Source: CAYLHS01 sp964496205
GTDB taxonomy: Bacteria > Actinomycetota > Acidimicrobiia > Spongiisociales > UBA4744
Direction: 5' to 3'
Length of the DNA: 22,168 nucleotides
Assembly (NCBI GenBank): GCA_964496205.1
Contig: CAZBXV010000037.1
Coordinates: 1 to 22,168 of the forward strand
The notes below the pieces were generated by a model that saw only the letters and a list, made by a program, of their open reading frames with translations, did no database searches and was not told where the DNA came from. Numbering within the stretch: the first letter of the stretch is position 1; each line of letters opens with the position of its first letter. Below, piece by piece: positions 13,578 through 20,834 of this stretch. A program made the position numbers and the translations under genes.

Positions 13578-14807
13578 TTACCCGCAGAGACTCTTGACGA
13601 GCGGATAAGGGTCGACTGCATCACCGTGGCCGGGGTGGTACTCGAAGTGCAGGTGCGGCAGGTAGTCGGGAGCGTTCCCTGAGGTTCCCACATACCCGAT
13701 CAGCTGGCCCGCTTCGACACGTTGGCCCTTATACAGCCCTTCGGCCCAGTCCTGAAGGTGGGCGTAGTAGTACGAATCCTCCGAGTCAGAGTGCAGCCAC
13801 ACGGTGATACCACCCAGGCCGCCTTCCTTCAGCTGATAGATGGTTCCGGACTCGATCGCGACGACATGCGTCCAGCGTTCGGCCATCATGTCGACACCCT
13901 CGTGCGTCCGCCCGCCGGAACGTGGTGCGCCGAAGGTATCCGAGAAGGCGGTGAATCCGTCGATCGGGCATACCTGGCTGCCTGCCGGCAACGGCGTTAC
14001 TGGCGCGGTCGTCGTGGTCGTCGTCTCCGTGGTAGTCGTGGATTCCGTTGTGGTGGTCGTCGTCGGAGCCGTCGTCGTGGTCGTGGTTTCCGAGGTCGTC
14101 GTCGCTGGGGCGGTGGTCGAGGTCGGCGCGGTCGTCGTAGCAGCCCTCGTTGTGGTGGTCGAGGGGACAACGGTCGAGGTGGTCGTCGTGCTGCTGCGCG
14201 CCTGCTCCTCCGCGACCCGCCTCCGTTCCTCCTCAGCGAGCTGCTCAGCTCGCTGGGCCTTCAGTGTCTCGTACGTCGTCTGCGCTGCCGAAATCTCGGT
14301 GAGGACCTGGGTGGCAAGCGCCTTCATGCTGCCGGTCACCGTGTCTTGTTCCTGTTGCGCGGATTCGAGGTCTTCCACCTGGCGCTGGTACGCCTCCCTG
14401 AGCGTCACCAGGTTGTTGATCACCATCTGGTCGGACTGTGCCGTCTCTTCCAAGTATCCGATGCCGGCGTTCACTCCCCCGCCCAGCAGAAACGCCGTGA
14501 ACAGCTCCGACCCCGTCCCACTCATGTACATCTCGACCGCTCGATCCTGGACTTCGCGTTCGGCGATGCCGATGTTGACTTGAGAGTCCGCGACGAGGCC
14601 GGTCAACGATTCGATCTGGTCGGCGAGTTGCTCGGACTGAGCCCAGGCATCCTCGTACCGAGCTACCAGCGCGTCAGCCCTCTCCCTCAGTTGCTGCAAC
14701 CGAGACGCAGCGCCGTCGACGTCCTCTTGGGAAACGTCCGCGAATGCAGGCAACGCGAACGACAAGACCAACACGATGATCGCGCCGACTCGCAGGGGCA
14801 GTCTCAT
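13578..14807 (-). CDS. Secreted M23 (LytM) peptidoglycan endopeptidase-like protein with coiled coil and Thr-rich linker
   Basis: A 409-residue exported protein. A signal peptide (1-23, AFA|D) is followed by a coiled-coil region (about 27-205), the type used in cell-separation hydrolases for autoinhibition or recruitment. Next comes a linker of about 64 residues (206-269) that is mostly Thr, and then an M23 domain (about 280-409). The zinc ligands are present: His302 and Asp306 in THEGVDMM, and His385-x-His387 in PHLHFEY. The enzyme is therefore expected to be active and to cut peptide cross-links outside the membrane. Two Cys flank the domain (280, 408) and may pair. The ATG overlaps the upstream hydrolase TGA by 4 nt (ATGA). 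It is the last gene of the operon. Confidence 0.92.
   Translation of the reverse strand: MRLPLRVGAIIVLVLSFALPAFADVSQEDVDGAASRLQQLRERADALVARYEDAWAQSEQLADQIESLTGLVADSQVNIGIAEREVQDRAVEMYMSGTGSELFTAFLLGGGVNAGIGYLEETAQSDQMVINNLVTLREAYQRQVEDLESAQQEQDTVTGSMKALATQVLTEISAAQTTYETLKAQRAEQLAEEERRRVAEEQARSSTTTTSTVVPSTTTTRAATTTAPTSTTAPATTTSETTTTTTAPTTTTTTESTTTTETTTTTTAPVTPLPAGSQVCPIDGFTAFSDTFGAPRSGGRTHEGVDMMAERWTHVVAIESGTIYQLKEGGLGGITVWLHSDSEDSYYYAHLQDWAEGLYKGQRVEAGQLIGYVGTSGNAPDYLPHLHFEYHPGHGDAVDPYPLVKSLCG
14001..14192 (-). repeat. Low-complexity Thr-codon tract inside the M23 gene
   Basis: This stretch encodes residues 206-269, mostly Thr with scattered Ala, Ser, Pro, Glu and Val. On the plus strand it appears as irregular GTC/GTG/GTT triplets, so it resembles a degenerate trinucleotide repeat. 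The mixed Thr codons suggest selection on the peptide rather than recent slippage. It is likely a wall-spanning, possibly glycosylated linker. Confidence 0.75.
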
Positions 14808-15565
14808 GGAACGGTCACCTGCTCTCCATCCACGATGACCTTGCCCTCCGACATGAGCTTGCTCAGGTGGGCGCGTGTCGCGATGGCTGCAAGCGGCCTG
14901 AGGTCGGGTGCTACCTGGTCGTACACGCGGTCCACGATACCGTCGATGCGCGATACACCGGCTCGAACGGCATCGAGGATCTGCTGCTCACGTTCGAGCC
15001 GATGCTCGATGTACCCGGCGATGACCGATTGGGGATCATCCATGGCTGGACCATGTCCTGGATAAAGCGTGTCGAGGGCAAGTCGCTGAATTCGCCGCAG
15101 CGACGCCATGTAGGACGTCATGTCTTCAACGAACACCGACGACTCACCCATGATGTGATCGCCGGTGAACAGGGCCGTACCGATCTGATAGCAGAGGTGA
15201 TCCGCGCTGTGTCCCGGTGTTGCAACCACGTGTACCTCGCATGCCCCGAATCTGACAACCTCGTTGTCGGCCAGAATCCTGTCCGGCTTGAATTCGGGGC
15301 CGGGGCCGAACCCTGCGGTCGCTGCGCCCATCCGTTCCGACAGCGGGTTGGCACCCGGCGCGTGATCCTCGTGGGTGTGCGTGACCAGGATGAAGTCCAC
15401 GGTGAACGGTTTGGCGGCGTCGACGATCGCGGCGAGGTGGCCGTCATCGTTGGGACCAGGATCGATGACCACGGCGTGCCCATCCGAGTCGACCAGGTAC
15501 GTGTTCGTGCCGTTCCCGGTGAAAGGGCCCGGGTTCGGGGCGAGGATGCGCGAGACGCGGATCAC
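14804..15565 (-). CDS. Metallo-beta-lactamase-fold hydrolase, LACTB2-like
   Basis: A 253-residue MBL-fold protein. The opening APNPGPFTGNGTNTYLVD (9-26) is the signature of the LACTB2-like group, some members of which are single-strand RNA endonucleases. The metal site is complete: THTHEDH (62-68; His63, His65, Asp67, His68), His119 in ATPGHSADH, Asp136 in FTGDH and His171 in YPGHGP. The C-terminal 70 residues resemble the winged-helix tail of the family. The GTG start overlaps the NUDIX stop by 4 nt (GTGA). A similar LACTB2-like gene lies near NUDIX and RidA genes in mycobacteria, as I recall. RNA cleavage is inferred; thioester or other hydrolysis is possible. Confidence 0.88.
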   Translation of the reverse strand: MIRVSRILAPNPGPFTGNGTNTYLVDSDGHAVVIDPGPNDDGHLAAIVDAAKPFTVDFILVTHTHEDHAPGANPLSERMGAATAGFGPGPEFKPDRILADNEVVRFGACEVHVVATPGHSADHLCYQIGTALFTGDHIMGESSVFVEDMTSYMASLRRIQRLALDTLYPGHGPAMDDPQSVIAGYIEHRLEREQQILDAVRAGVSRIDGIVDRVYDQVAPDLRPLAAIATRAHLSKLMSEGKVIVDGEQVTVP

Positions 15566-16266
15566 TCGGCGTCCTCGTAGCCGGCATCGCCTGGCATCAG
15601 CACCTCGAGTGTCCCCCCTCTACGGACCAGTCGGGGTTCGATTCGTGGAACGGATTTCTGACCCCTGGCGAAGGCGAGTACGGCCGCCGGGCAGTCGAAT
15701 GCGTCGAGGAGCTGAAGTGTCGCAACGGTGGGTGGCACCAGCGTCCACTGCCCGGTTCGACCCCAGTCCAGTGCCGCTCGAGGACTGACCCATGTCGCCT
15801 CGGTGACCTCTTCGGTGTCAGGGAATGCCTCCGTCGTGGGCGGTGCGTCGGTCACGAAGAACCTCGTGTCGAAGCGCCTAGGCGGACCCTTGGGTGTCAG
15901 CCAGTTCGACAAATACGCGAATCGGTCTGCATCGAACCGATACCCTGCGTTTGCGAGCGCTTCGAGCAGGGTCCCTCCGCGAAGGGTTCGGGGTACATCG
16001 ACGCTGCCGGTCGGAACGGCAACCCCGGCCTCCTCGGCCGTCTCCCTGACTCCCGCAGAAATCCAGGGTGAATCCTCACCGGCCCCGAAGAGCCGCCTGG
16101 CCGTCTCACTGCGATCGACCGCGTCGAGCGCTCCGCCCGGAAACACATACGCACCACCAACAAACACCGACGCTCCTGCTCGCCGCACCATCAGTACCTC
16201 GATACCGTCGGACCCTGGTCGGACGACACAGACGGTAGACGCATCGCGGATCGGAACATCACCCAT
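15562..16266 (-). CDS. NUDIX hydrolase, NUDT19/CoA-pyrophosphatase-like
   Basis: A 234-residue NUDIX-fold protein. The box is recognisable but stretched: GGAYVFPGGALDAVD (37-51), then an insertion, then the catalytic helix RETAEEAG (74-81) carrying the metal-binding Glu residues. The insertion between the GG and REXXEE parts, plus the later SNWLTPKGPPRRFDTRFFV segment, is typical of the NUDT19 group, which hydrolyses CoA and acyl-CoA species. ATG at 16264-16266 has no ribosome binding site; TACCCT stands 6 nt upstream, so the transcript is probably leaderless. It is the first gene of the operon with the MBL hydrolase and M23 peptidase. Substrate is inferred from family resemblance. Confidence 0.88.
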   Translation of the reverse strand: MGDVPIRDASTVCVVRPGSDGIEVLMVRRAGASVFVGGAYVFPGGALDAVDRSETARRLFGAGEDSPWISAGVRETAEEAGVAVPTGSVDVPRTLRGGTLLEALANAGYRFDADRFAYLSNWLTPKGPPRRFDTRFFVTDAPPTTEAFPDTEEVTEATWVSPRAALDWGRTGQWTLVPPTVATLQLLDAFDCPAAVLAFARGQKSVPRIEPRLVRRGGTLEVLMPGDAGYEDAE

Positions 16267-16272
16267 GCGACA

Positions 16273-16278
16273 AGGGTA
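16273..16278 (-). promoter_or_regulatory. Leaderless -10 element of the NUDIX-MBL-M23 operon
   Basis: On the minus strand TACCCT is followed by 6 nt and then ATG, with no Shine-Dalgarno sequence. No good -35 hexamer is visible. Confidence 0.5.
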
Positions 16279-16300
16279 CGCGAGCTTTTCGGCAGCACCG

Positions 16301-16706
16301 CTACCGGTGCGCCTGCGTCCTGCGTCCTTGCCATCGGCGCCCCTGCCTCGCCCTGCACATCACCACCGCTACTGGACAGAGCCTGGTGCACCGCCCACCA
16401 ACGTTCACCGCGTCCACGACGGCCAGACGACACCACTTGCTGCGTCCTCGCCCTTGACGCACCTACCGGTGCGCCTGCGTCCTGCGTCCTTGCCATCGGC
16501 GCCCCTGCCTCGCCCTGCACATCACCACCGCTACTGGACAGAGCCTGGTGCACCGCCCACCAACGTTCACCGCGTCCACGACGGCCAGACGACACCACTT
16601 GCTGCGTCCTCGCCCTTGACGCACCTACCGGTGCGCCTGCGTCCTGCGTCCTTGCCATCGGCGCCCCTGCCTCGCCCTGCACATCACCACCGCTACTGGA
16701 CAGAGC
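16301..16706. repeat. Perfect 162-bp tandem repeat, 2.5 copies, upstream of selA
   Basis: Copy 1 is 16301-16462, copy 2 is 16463-16624 and copy 3 stops after 82 bp (16625-16706). By eye the two full copies are identical at every base, and the half copy is identical as far as it goes. The unit starts at CTACCGGTGCGC. At the junctions GCACC-TACC-GGTGC can form a hairpin. The unit also contains TGCGTCC several times (short internal repeats) and ends with GACGCAC. Because 162 is divisible by three, frames through it stay open and look like a repetitive protein, but none has a start or context to support it. The rest of the gene-free stretch 16267-16730 is promoter sequence. Confidence 0.95.
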
Positions 16707-16724
16707 ACCAGCGAAAACTACGCT
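16697..16724 (+). promoter_or_regulatory. selA promoter, with the -35 inside the tandem repeat
   Basis: TGGACA (16697-16702, one mismatch from TTGACA) and TACGCT (16719-16724) are separated by 16 nt. The ATG of selA follows 6 nt later, so the mRNA is probably leaderless. The -35 lies in the last 10 bp of the truncated third repeat copy, and the -10 lies just outside it. The same TGGACA is present in each full copy. Confidence 0.55.
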
Positions 16725-16730
16725 TCTGCC

Positions 16731-18065
16731 ATGACCCTTCGTGACCTCCCTTCAGTCGACGCACTCGTGAGGTCGTTCGCTCACATCGACCTGCCCCGCC
16801 TCCTCATCGTCGACACTGCCCGCGCAGCCATCGAGAGCGTCCGCAACAGCGGCAGCGGCGACCCAGGCGAGATCGCAACCGGCGAGCTGGGCCGTCTGCA
16901 GTCGCTCCGGACACGGTCCGTCATCAACGCGACCGGCGTCCTTCTGCACACGAACTTGGGAAGGGCACCACTCGCCCCAGCAGCCGCCGACGCTCTGCGC
17001 GCCGCTGCACAAACCTACGGCAATCTGGAATTCGATCTGATCGAAGGGCGTCGAGGCGGGAGAGGCGCGTACCTCCACCGCCTGATCGCGAACGTGACCG
17101 GGGCCGAAGCGGCGTTGGTCGTCAATAACAATGCCGGTGCGCTCCTGCTGGCACTCGCCGCACTCGGCCGAGACCGTCCCGTAGCAGTGTCCCGCGGCGA
17201 GCTGATCGAAATCGGCGGCTCGTACCGGCTCCCGGAACTGATGGCCGCTTCGGGTGCCGAGATGCTCGAGATCGGCACAACCAACAAGACGAGACTCACC
17301 GACTACGAGCGGGCCGTCGACGAAGGTGCCGGCATGATCCTCAAGGTGCATCCGTCGAACTACCGGGTCGTCGGTTTCACAGACACACCCGGACTCGGGG
17401 AACTGGTAGCCCTGGCACACGGCAGCGGGCTTCCGATCGTATTCGATGTGGGAAGCGGTCTCATCGATGCCAACGTTCCCTGGCTCGACGGGCCTCCGCC
17501 GGCGTGGGTGAAGGACGAACCGGGAATCCGGCAGACGCTCGAAGCCGACGTGGACCTCGTCTCGTTTTCCGGGGACAAGCTGCTCGGCGGCCCACAGGCA
17601 GGCGTCATCGTCGGCACAAGAGATCTGGTGTCACGACTGGCAAGTTCGCCGGTGGCCCGTGCCCTGCGCGTCTCAGGACCGATGCTCGCTGCACTGACGG
17701 TCACGTTTGAAATGTACGCCGACGGCGACGCCGCTTCGATTCCGTTCTGGGCGATGGCGTCGACACCCCACGAGGCGCTCACCTCACGATGCCGTGCGGT
17801 ACTCGCAGCGTCGGGTGTCGAAGGGTCCGTCGTGGAGGGCGGGTCTGTCCCTGGTGCCGGCTCGGTTCCAGGCGCCGAAGTGCCATCGCCGCTCATCAGA
17901 ATCGAAACCCCCGGCGCGGCGACTGTCTGGCCGTCACTCCTCGCGGCCGATCCTCCGCTGGTGACGCGCCGTGAAGCCGGCAAGGTGCTCGTCGATCTTC
18001 GGTCGGTCTCACCCGGCGACGACGAGCGTGTCGCAGCGATTCTGGGAGCGGCATGCCGGTCATAG
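16731..18065 (+). CDS. selA: L-seryl-tRNA(Sec) selenium transferase
   Basis: Converts Ser-tRNA(Sec) to selenocysteinyl-tRNA(Sec) with selenophosphate. It is a PLP enzyme that forms a large cytoplasmic ring in characterised bacteria. At 444 residues it is near the usual length. Visible motifs are INATGVLLHTNLGRAPL (65-81), NLEFDLIEGRRGGRG (98-112), the VNNNAGALLL segment (131-140), and SFSGDKLLGGPQAG with the PLP lysine at Lys283. GSVPGAGSVPGAE near the C-terminus is a small internal duplication. The ATG follows a leaderless-type promoter. The 3' end overlaps selB by 13 nt, so the two are made together. selD and selC are not in the window. Confidence 0.96.
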   Translation: MTLRDLPSVDALVRSFAHIDLPRLLIVDTARAAIESVRNSGSGDPGEIATGELGRLQSLRTRSVINATGVLLHTNLGRAPLAPAAADALRAAAQTYGNLEFDLIEGRRGGRGAYLHRLIANVTGAEAALVVNNNAGALLLALAALGRDRPVAVSRGELIEIGGSYRLPELMAASGAEMLEIGTTNKTRLTDYERAVDEGAGMILKVHPSNYRVVGFTDTPGLGELVALAHGSGLPIVFDVGSGLIDANVPWLDGPPPAWVKDEPGIRQTLEADVDLVSFSGDKLLGGPQAGVIVGTRDLVSRLASSPVARALRVSGPMLAALTVTFEMYADGDAASIPFWAMASTPHEALTSRCRAVLAASGVEGSVVEGGSVPGAGSVPGAEVPSPLIRIETPGAATVWPSLLAADPPLVTRREAGKVLVDLRSVSPGDDERVAAILGAACRS

Positions 18066-19837
18066 GAACGGCAGGCCACGTCGACCACGGCAAGTCCACT
18101 CTGATTCAAGCCCTCACGGGAAGGGATCCCGATCGCTGGGCGGAGGAGAAGGAGCGGGGCCTGACCATCGATCTGGGCTTCGCGTGGACAATTCTGCCAG
18201 ATGGAACCGAGGTGTCGTTCGTCGACGTCCCGGGACACCAGCGGTTCATCAAGAACATGCTGTCCGGCATCGAAGCGATCGATGTCGCTCTGTTCGTCGT
18301 CGCAGCGGACGAAGGGTGGATGCCCCAGTCGGAGGAACACCTTGCCGTTCTCGATCTCCTGGGCGTACAGCGAGCGGTGGTTGCCGTCACGAAGACCGAC
18401 CGCGTCGATCCCGATCTTGTCGAGCTCGCCTCTATCGAGATCGAGGAGCGGTTCGCAGCAACCAGTCTTGAAGGGGCGGCCATCGTTGCCGTCTCGGCTA
18501 TCGACGGTACCGGGCTCGACGAGCTTCGCTCAACCCTCGTAGCCGAGGTATCCGATGCGATGAACAGGTTCGACGATTCGGGGCGCCCTCGTCTGTGGGT
18601 TGATCGCTCGTTCACGATCGCCGGATCAGGGACGGTCGTGACCGGTACGCTTCTCGACGGCCCGCTGACGGTCGGAGACAAGGTGATGATCTGGCCCGAA
18701 CACCGGACCGCCCGCATCCGATCGCTGCAGACTCACGAGCGGAGCCAAGAGCACGTGGCACCACACAGCCGAGTTGCAGCCAACCTCACAGGTCTGGACC
18801 GACGGGAGATCGGCCGCGGCGCGATGGTCGGGCTGCCCGGCGGGTGGGACACAACGACGCGATTCCTGGCGACGGTTCGGTCGGCAAGGTACGTCGAGGA
18901 CCCAATCACGGCCAAAGGCGCGTTCCATCTCCACCTCGGAAGCGGAACATGGCCCGTGCGAGTCCGGCCTCTCGAAGGAGCCGGGATCGACGGCGACGGG
19001 TTCGCTCTGCTCACTGTCGAAACCGGACTTCCGCTCCAAATGGGCGACCCATTCATCCTTCGAGAAGTAGGACGGCGCCAGGTTGTTGCCGGCGGCCGAG
19101 TTCTCGATCCCGCACCCCCGCTTCGAGGCGCCGACATGGTCGCGGCCGCCAAGATCCTGTCCAACGTGCTCGGCACTGATCAGATGGCCGCTGGACTGCT
19201 GCGCGTACGTGGAACCGACTCGATCGGGCGTCTCGCCCAGCACACGGGTGGGGGCACGGTCACCGCCCTCACCGCCGGCGACATCGCCGTGTCCGATACG
19301 TTGGCAGCCGACCTGACCAGCCAGATCGTCGATCAGGTGCGCTCATTCCACCAAGCCAACCCTCTGCGGCCCGGGTTCCCCAAAGCCGATCTCGCGGGCC
19401 GTCTCGGAGTACCTGGCCCTGTCGTGGACGCGCTCGTCGACCGCAGTGAAGCCCTACGGGATGCAGGACCCGTGGTCGCTTCGGTCGGCTTCGCCGTGCA
19501 ACTAGACCTCGACAGTGACGCTTCCGTGGGGCGGCTCAAGAAGGTCCTCTCGGACAGCAGCCTGCTCGTGCCAAAGTTGGGTGAGCTGGATATCGACCGT
19601 GAGATGTTCCACGCGCTGCTGCGTCGCGGCGATCTCGTCCAGATCTCCGATGATCTGGTCTATCTGCCGTCACAGATCGAGGAGATCAAGTCTGGACTCT
19701 CCGACCTGCCTAACCCGTTCACGGTCGCAGAGTTCCGTGACCGGTTCGGAATATCGCGCAGGTACGCCGTCCCGATCCTCGAATGGCTGGACCGTGACCA
19801 CGTGACCCGCCGCCACGGCGATCTCAGAACGTACTGA
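18053..19837 (+). CDS. selB: Selenocysteine-specific elongation factor
   Basis: A GTPase that brings selenocysteinyl-tRNA(Sec) to UGA codons marked by a SECIS hairpin. The 594-residue protein has an EF-Tu-like G domain: GHVDHGKST (8-16), KERGLTIDLGF (33-43), DVPGH (58-62) and the TKTD form of G4 (113-116) usual in SelB. Beta-barrel domains follow to about 360. A chain of winged helices then ends in TVAEFRDRFGISRRYAVPIL and EWLDRDHVTRRHGDLRTY, the SECIS-binding end of bacterial SelB. The ATG lies inside selA with a 13-nt overlap. Its TGA abuts the stop of the convergent whiB-type gene with no base between them. Confidence 0.96.
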   Translation: MPVIGTAGHVDHGKSTLIQALTGRDPDRWAEEKERGLTIDLGFAWTILPDGTEVSFVDVPGHQRFIKNMLSGIEAIDVALFVVAADEGWMPQSEEHLAVLDLLGVQRAVVAVTKTDRVDPDLVELASIEIEERFAATSLEGAAIVAVSAIDGTGLDELRSTLVAEVSDAMNRFDDSGRPRLWVDRSFTIAGSGTVVTGTLLDGPLTVGDKVMIWPEHRTARIRSLQTHERSQEHVAPHSRVAANLTGLDRREIGRGAMVGLPGGWDTTTRFLATVRSARYVEDPITAKGAFHLHLGSGTWPVRVRPLEGAGIDGDGFALLTVETGLPLQMGDPFILREVGRRQVVAGGRVLDPAPPLRGADMVAAAKILSNVLGTDQMAAGLLRVRGTDSIGRLAQHTGGGTVTALTAGDIAVSDTLAADLTSQIVDQVRSFHQANPLRPGFPKADLAGRLGVPGPVVDALVDRSEALRDAGPVVASVGFAVQLDLDSDASVGRLKKVLSDSSLLVPKLGELDIDREMFHALLRRGDLVQISDDLVYLPSQIEEIKSGLSDLPNPFTVAEFRDRFGISRRYAVPILEWLDRDHVTRRHGDLRTY

Positions 19838-20095
19838 TCACACGGATCGAAGTACGAACTCGCGTCTCTCGCTCTCTGTCAGGCCGCCCCAAATGCCATA
19901 GGGCTCTTTGATCTCGAGCGCCGCCTGGAGACACTCTTCCCGTACGGGACACACTCTGCAGATCGCTCTCGCTCTCGATTCTCGCCGTTCTCGTTCGTCC
20001 TTGCGCTCGAATGCGCTGGGTGGAAAGAAGAGGTGTGAATGGTTGCCCCGGCACAATGCACGTGGCTGCCAAACATCGCGAGAAGGTGCGAGCAC
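19838..20095 (-). CDS. WhiB-family Fe-S transcriptional regulator
   Basis: An 85-residue actinobacteria-specific protein that binds a [4Fe-4S] cluster and usually works with the primary sigma factor. The four cluster cysteines are Cys15 (ALCRGNHSHLFFPP), Cys46, Cys49 (ICRVCP) and Cys55 (EECLQAAL), with spacing C-x30-C-x2-C-x5-C. The beta-turn GIWGGLTESERR follows. The frame stays open to 20260, but the GTG at 20093-20095 was chosen because AAGGAGG lies exactly 6 nt before it and the resulting length is normal; the extra 55 residues upstream look like noncoding translation. Which WhiB subgroup it belongs to cannot be settled. It is convergent with selB with no gap. Confidence 0.92.
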   Translation of the reverse strand: MLAPSRDVWQPRALCRGNHSHLFFPPSAFERKDERERRESRARAICRVCPVREECLQAALEIKEPYGIWGGLTESERREFVLRSV

Positions 20096-20458
20096 GGAGT
20101 CCCTCCTTAGTGGCAAGCCCCCCGAACTTAGTACCGGCATCCGATACGGACCAGGGAAACTATGGAAATTCACGAGAGATTTTCGCGCTTTCGCTCCGTA
20201 GTGCCTGGTACGTGGCCTGTGCCCTCCAGTGCGACTTGCCGAAAGGAGACGAATCGTCATACGGCATGCAACAGATCAGGCGCTTACTGCCGGCTACGAG
20301 GCCGGCTACGTTGGCGGAGACCCCCCCTTCGCCCTCGCGTGTGAGTAAGTCGTCGCCCTACCGTCTCGCATCAACCACAAGCGCGCTCTGGCTGTTGGCC
20401 GTGAGCTGTCCGCTGTTCGAAGCAAGCCGTTTGATTCGACCCACTAGAGTTCCAGCAC
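20096..20458. other. Gene-free region between the whiB-type gene and the receiver gene
   Basis: No credible gene is seen. The 20150-20200 part is less GC-rich and should hold the whiB promoter, giving a leader of roughly 60-100 nt as is common for whiB genes; TAGTTT on the minus strand is one possible -10. A lone AAAGGAG (20241-20247) on the plus strand leads to no recognisable protein. GCCGGCTACGAGGCCGGCTAC (about 20289-20309) is a direct repeat that can also fold. The CTGTCCGCTGTTCG near 20407 resembles repeat debris at 10574-10592. Confidence 0.4.
20445..20450 (+). promoter_or_regulatory. Leaderless -10 element of the receiver gene
   Basis: TAGAGT is followed by 8 nt and then ATG. No Shine-Dalgarno sequence is present, which fits a leaderless or nearly leaderless transcript. 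Confidence 0.45.
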
Positions 20459-20821
20459 ATGAACGTACTGGTTGTCGCCGACGCCCCCTGGATCCGCAGC
20501 GAAGTCGCCGCCGCGAGCTCCGACTTCGAGATGTTCGAGGAGACGGACCCCGAGCGGGCCGTTGAGGCGTGCAAGCGGGTCAACCCCGACGCAGTCCTGG
20601 TGGATCTTCAGGTGGGCAGCATGGGCGGCATGGCCGTGACGAGAGCGCTGCGCAACGCCATCCTCATGCAGGAGATCGAAGACACGAGCATCATCCTTCT
20701 CCTCGACCGGAACGCGGATGCGTTCATTGCCGGCCGTTCCGGCGCGGACGCCTGGGTCGTCAAGCCTTTCACTCCGCAGCAGCTGAGGTCCGTGCTGACC
20801 CCTGTGGCCGCAGCGGACTGA
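20459..20821 (+). CDS. Single-domain response-regulator receiver protein
   Basis: A 120-residue CheY-like receiver domain with no output domain. Asp8 begins the acidic pocket, Asp49 in DAVLVDLQVG is the expected phospho-acceptor and Lys102 in VVKPF is conserved. GADAWVVKPFTPQQLRSVL matches the last strand and helix. The Thr/Ser of the switch is replaced by Leu82 (SIILLLDR) and the second acidic residue of the pocket is missing, so phosphorylation or signalling may be altered. No histidine kinase is nearby. The CNNM/CorC-like gene begins 13 bp downstream on the same strand, so the two are probably co-transcribed. A functional link between them is unproven. Confidence 0.85.
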   Translation: MNVLVVADAPWIRSEVAAASSDFEMFEETDPERAVEACKRVNPDAVLVDLQVGSMGGMAVTRALRNAILMQEIEDTSIILLLDRNADAFIAGRSGADAWVVKPFTPQQLRSVLTPVAAAD

Positions 20822-20834
20822 TCCCCTCCACGAG

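Noticed and set aside
13722..15065. Long plus-strand open frame antisense to the M23 and MBL genes, with Arg/Gly/Val-rich runs
   Set aside because: The runs are the complement of the Thr-rich linker codons, and the minus-strand genes carry complete catalytic motifs.
16191..16682. Open minus-strand frame encoding about three 54-residue repeats
   Set aside because: It exists because the 162-bp repeat is a multiple of three; other frames and the plus strand are open too. It runs into the NUDIX gene, has no ribosome binding site and has a composition typical of translated noncoding GC-rich DNA.
16301..16706. Possible CRISPR array
   Set aside because: The units are contiguous 162-bp copies without unique spacers, only 2.5 copies exist and no cas gene is nearby.
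16267..16730. selC (tRNA-Sec) hidden in the selA upstream region
   Set aside because: No TCA-anticodon stem-loop or long acceptor/T arm could be found there or in the 20096-20458 spacer.
20096..20260. N-terminal extension of the WhiB-family protein to 140 residues
   Set aside because: The extension has noncoding composition, whereas an AAGGAGG site exactly 6 nt before the internal GTG gives a normal 85-residue WhiB protein.
20245..20458. Small plus-strand gene after AAAGGAG near 20241
   Set aside because: The first ATG is too far away, and the frame runs through into the receiver gene out of phase with no recognisable features.
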